Source: Fibrobacterota bacterium
GTDB taxonomy: Bacteria > Fibrobacterota > Chitinivibrionia > Chitinivibrionales > FEN-1185
Assembly: GCA_003165595.1 (NCBI GenBank)
Contig: PLWQ01000009.1
Coordinates: forward strand, 222,244 to 286,243
Direction: 5' to 3'
Length of the DNA: 64,000 bases
Within the stretch, counting starts at the first letter, position 1; each line of letters opens with the position of its first letter. Below are positions 60,938 through 64,000 of the stretch, in pieces. Under the pieces are notes generated by a model, which did not search any database, was not told the DNA's origin, and worked only from the letters and a program-made list of their open reading frames with translations. The position numbers were made by a program, and so were the translations under genes.

Positions 60938-63900
60938 CTAGCGCACGATTATCAGCTTTCCCTTTGTCAACGCACTTCCGTTTGCGTCGGTTATAACGTA
61001 GAAATACAGCCCCGACGCCACAAACTCACCCCGCTGGTTGCGCGTGTCCCATTTCCACATCGGCTTCAGGTTCGGATCGTTTTCCGTAAAATGGATCGAA
61101 ACCCCCGCCTGCTGCGAATTGTAAATGGGATTGCCGCTCGTGCCCAGAATCTTGACGACCACATCCGTCACGCCTTTGCGCAGCGAATGCAGGTTGGTAA
61201 ACCAGATTCCGCACGGATCGGTGGCGGGGTTGCTGCAATGGCGAGGATCGAGGCCGGGTTTGTACGGATTGGGAAACGTATAGAAACCTATGTTCTTCGT
61301 AAGAAAATACCAGCTGCGTTTTGCAAACGCCTGGGAGGAATCGGCCGGCGGCAGGTGCCACGCGGTATCGTATTGGAAATTCGTTGGAAATCCTCTGAAG
61401 AAGCAGTGAATGCTGTCATTCGAAAAGAAAAGCGCCTTCGGCCGGAGAACTACGCGCATACTATCGGCCGAAACCACGATATCCTTGAACGACAAAAGCG
61501 AATCGGCAGTAAACGACGACGTAAGGCCAAAACTCCTGTTGCGGCCGCTTGTGTCCGGGTCGAACGTGCCGGAGTACAGCGGTTGCGAAAACGTCAGTGT
61601 TATCTTGGGCACAACGGACGAGGACGAGTTGCTGTCCGGGTCCACCGCCGCAAGGCGGATATCGTGTACCGCAAACACCCACTGCACACGGTCGTTCGTG
61701 GACACCAATTGCTTCCTGGAAAGATCGATGGAATAGCGCGCAGAGTCCCTGGTGTCGAGTCCTTTGAACAGGCAGAGCGCGCTGTCACCGTAGAATAACC
61801 GTCGTGACGGGTAAAAGAAAATCGTTGTACGAAAGACGCGTATCGAATCGAAAGACACTTGAGCGGCGCCGCCGAATTTGGTGGTTACGAGAAGCGTTGC
61901 ATTGTTTCTTCGGGACGTGTCGACGGTCGACAGCGGCACCGTATCGGAAAACATTACCGCTATGGCGCTCCTGGCCGGCACACCCGAAGCGCCCGGTGCG
62001 GGCGAAACGCCGGTATGCATGATAGTACGGATAACAAACGTCCATTGTTTGTCGTCCTGCGTCGATGAGGTGTCGAACAGCGACACGGGAATGCCGTTTC
62101 CGCTGTTGTCAACAGGGTATCCCAGGCTGTCAAGCGCCCCCCATGCCGCCCTGTAGTAGCAGGTGACGGTGTCGCCGTAGAAGAACTGTTTGAGCGGCAC
62201 GAATGTCGCCTGGCTGTCGGTGACGGTCACGCTCTTGAAATTCACCTGCGCAGCGCCTCCGTATGCCGAGTGCACAATGAGGCACCGGTTGCCCGCGGTG
62301 CGGCTGTCGATGCTTCCCGCCAGCGGAGCGCTCGAAAACGTGAGCACGATGGGCGTGAGCGAAGATATCCCGGTATCATTTGACTTGGGCGAAACCGACG
62401 CAATGGAGAACTTGACGCTGTCCACGCGCAGCGGGATCATGGTGTCGGCGCCGGCGACCTTTGTGAAATTCCTGTGTACGTCGAGGTTGTTGGGACCGTG
62501 CGGCGTTGTGGCCTGATCGGTGAGAATCGACGACAAAAACAGCCTGATTGAATCGCCAGGAATAAAGAAACCCGGCAAGGGCTTGATGCCGAAATAGGTA
62601 CTTTGCGCAGAATAGTTGGGGCTGAGTTCAAGCACACTGTCGCCGCTTTTCCATGTCCGGTCGAACAGGATGGGAGACGGGGAGCCCGACCGTATCGAGT
62701 CGAAAACGCTGTATGCTCTGATCGCGTTCTTCGCGCTTCCCGTGTCCATGGGCTCGGAAAAGCTGATCGCAATTTTTGCCCCCGGCGGAAACACATACGC
62801 TTTCTTTGCAAAAGCGGTTTTCTTGGCAAGCCAATAGGGCTTGTTTGCCGGAAAATCGAGACTGATGGACGCTATCCTCGGCAGCTGGTTGTATTCAAGG
62901 TTGACAGGCACCGTGTCCGACGGATGGCTTCCATCGCTTGTAAAGAACATCAGGGTGTCGTGAACAACGCCGTCTCCCGAAAGAACGCCTGTGGAAACGA
63001 TCGCCAATATCGTGGCGGTTTGTCCGGGCGCAATCGCAAGCGTGTCGATCTTCCCGGTCCTGAGCGAATCATACACAACGGTCCCGCTCTTCAACGGAAC
63101 CGCTACGCGAAGCCACGCGGAGGCGGAGCCGCTGAACCGCAGCGAAGTGAGCAGCAGCGTGTCGTTGCCGGTATTTACAAGCGGTATGGGAACCGAGTCG
63201 GTCTTCACAGGGCCAACGACAAGTGAAATGCTGTCGCGCAGAAAGTTCTTTGCAAGCGTATAAGCCTTGTTTGCGCCGGTGTCCAGCGCCAGCCACGGAC
63301 TTTTGAGAAACAGGCGTAACGAATCGGAAGCGCCGAACGAATCGGTTACCTTGATGCGCATAACCGAGTCGGCGCGTAGCGGAGCAAAGGTGTAGACTGC
63401 CGCCGCCTGCGATGTGTCCTTTGAGGCATAGGTGAACCGGAACGCAAGCCGGTCCCAGTACGCCACGTCGGAATCGCTGGCGTTGACCGCCAGCGACAGG
63501 GAAACGCCGATGGCAACGGCCAGCGTGTCGCCGGCATGCAGAGTCTTCGCCCCGCTTGTCACGGAGAGAATATGAGGAGCGTGATTGGTGCGCACGTATA
63601 CATATCGGATCACCGTGGTGTCCGGATCGGAAAGAGAGATCGCAACGGTGTCGCCCATTGGTCTTGCCCGGGAGCCGCGAAACACAAAATGCGCGGTTCC
63701 TGTCTGCGCGGCCGAATCTTCGCGGGACCCGTTGACCTTTACAACGGCGCGGTACCCGGGGTCATTTGTGTCCTTCGGGGTATACGCGATGTCGATGGAA
63801 TCGGTCTCCGTGATGTTGCACGACTTTGCCGACGCAACGGCAAACGTGTCGGTCTTTCCGTCCCTGTTGGTGTCGGTGGCGGCAGTCACGCGGAGCTGCG

Positions 63901-64000
63901 GAATCGAATTGCGGGTATGGAGGGCAAAACTCTGCGGGGCGGCATTCCATCCGCCTTTGTCACGGCAGGATAACACCAGGGTAATTGTCGTATCGGAACG
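60938..64000 (-). CDS. Large Ig-rich surface protein, 5' end outside window
   Basis: The frame is open to base 64000, so the N-terminus lies beyond the window; over 1019 residues seen. N-terminal part: several Ig-like units. Middle: three Big_5-like Ig domains (SPKSNDTGISSLTPIVLTFS, VSPAPGASGVPARSAIAVMFS, DPDSNSSSSVVPKITLTFSQ). C-terminus is a FlgD-like Ig module: TFPNPYKPG, DVVVKILGTSGNPIYNS, KWDTRNQRGEFVASGLYFYVITDANG...KGKLIIVR, the type used as an anchoring or sorting domain in FCB-group surface proteins. A GTG at 63976 is internal, not the likely start. Confidence 0.88.
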   Translation of the reverse strand, partial: RSDTTITLVLSCRDKGGWNAAPQSFALHTRNSIPQLRVTAATDTNRDGKTDTFAVASAKSCNITETDSIDIAYTPKDTNDPGYRAVVKVNGSREDSAAQTGTAHFVFRGSRARPMGDTVAISLSDPDTTVIRYVYVRTNHAPHILSVTSGAKTLHAGDTLAVAIGVSLSLAVNASDSDVAYWDRLAFRFTYASKDTSQAAAVYTFAPLRADSVMRIKVTDSFGASDSLRLFLKSPWLALDTGANKAYTLAKNFLRDSISLVVGPVKTDSVPIPLVNTGNDTLLLTSLRFSGSASAWLRVAVPLKSGTVVYDSLRTGKIDTLAIAPGQTATILAIVSTGVLSGDGVVHDTLMFFTSDGSHPSDTVPVNLEYNQLPRIASISLDFPANKPYWLAKKTAFAKKAYVFPPGAKIAISFSEPMDTGSAKNAIRAYSVFDSIRSGSPSPILFDRTWKSGDSVLELSPNYSAQSTYFGIKPLPGFFIPGDSIRLFLSSILTDQATTPHGPNNLDVHRNFTKVAGADTMIPLRVDSVKFSIASVSPKSNDTGISSLTPIVLTFSSAPLAGSIDSRTAGNRCLIVHSAYGGAAQVNFKSVTVTDSQATFVPLKQFFYGDTVTCYYRAAWGALDSLGYPVDNSGNGIPVSLFDTSSTQDDKQWTFVIRTIMHTGVSPAPGASGVPARSAIAVMFSDTVPLSTVDTSRRNNATLLVTTKFGGAAQVSFDSIRVFRTTIFFYPSRRLFYGDSALCLFKGLDTRDSARYSIDLSRKQLVSTNDRVQWVFAVHDIRLAAVDPDSNSSSSVVPKITLTFSQPLYSGTFDPDTSGRNRSFGLTSSFTADSLLSFKDIVVSADSMRVVLRPKALFFSNDSIHCFFRGFPTNFQYDTAWHLPPADSSQAFAKRSWYFLTKNIGFYTFPNPYKPGLDPRHCSNPATDPCGIWFTNLHSLRKGVTDVVVKILGTSGNPIYNSQQAGVSIHFTENDPNLKPMWKWDTRNQRGEFVASGLYFYVITDANGSALTKGKLIIVR

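Overview
The window looks like chromosomal DNA of a flagellated Gram-negative bacterium. It carries a long flagellar/export-apparatus operon in the Bacillus/spirochaete-like order (fliK-flgD-flgE-flbD-fliL-fliM-fliN-fliO-P-Q-R-flhB-flhA-flhF-flhG-fliA). It also has secreted Ig-repeat proteins with a FlgD-like C-terminal module, a LexA/DnaE2/ImuB mutagenesis set, and both GlnRS and GluRS. These traits together suggest a deep-branching lineage, perhaps Fibrobacterota or a relative. That placement is inference; no rRNA is present to settle it.

Layout. 0-3 kb (minus strand): an ACP, an AMP-forming acyl ligase, an SRPBCC-PilZ protein and perhaps the start of another gene. 3-4.7 kb: a receiver-histidine kinase fusion divergent from a STAS protein. 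4.8-28.3 kb (minus): the flagellar run. It is headed by a consensus-quality sigma-54 promoter at 28.33 kb, with a sigma-70-like promoter inside it before flbD, and ends with fliA, an HDOD protein and an SH3-like secreted protein. A 1025-residue repeat protein sits between flhB and flhA. 28.7-31.3 kb (plus): a CheY-like protein, an HD-GYP phosphodiesterase and DinB. 31.5-38.8 kb (minus): DUF72, catalytically dead ImuB-like protein, DnaE2 and LexA, separated by 400-470 bp spacers made of related, highly structured repeats. 39-43.3 kb: small secreted proteins, zinc-ribbon proteins, DUF3795 and an SDH-type serine protease. 43.8-52.7 kb (plus): an MMPL exporter, two GNAT/FemAB-like proteins and three radical SAM enzymes, with dispersed repeats at both borders and between the enzymes. 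52.9-64 kb (minus): a lipoprotein, a Cys-rich protein, tRNA-Ala(GGC), glnS, gltX, a TPR protein, a secreted protein and a large Ig-rich surface protein that runs off the right edge.

How it works together. Sigma-54 probably switches on the hook/basal-body/export operon, which ends by making FliA. A sigma-28-like site upstream of the uncharacterised gene at 39.5-40.0 kb suggests a late-class member outside the operon. FlhF/FlhG imply control of flagellar number and position; PilZ-like, HD-GYP and HDOD proteins imply cyclic-di-GMP input nearby. LexA, DinB, DnaE2 and ImuB form an SOS mutagenesis set without ImuA. The most novel-looking locus is the MMPL / two-GNAT / three-radical-SAM block, whose product I cannot name. 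At least four families of short intergenic repeats and a loop-less 68-bp perfect palindrome mark 31-55 kb as repeat-rich.
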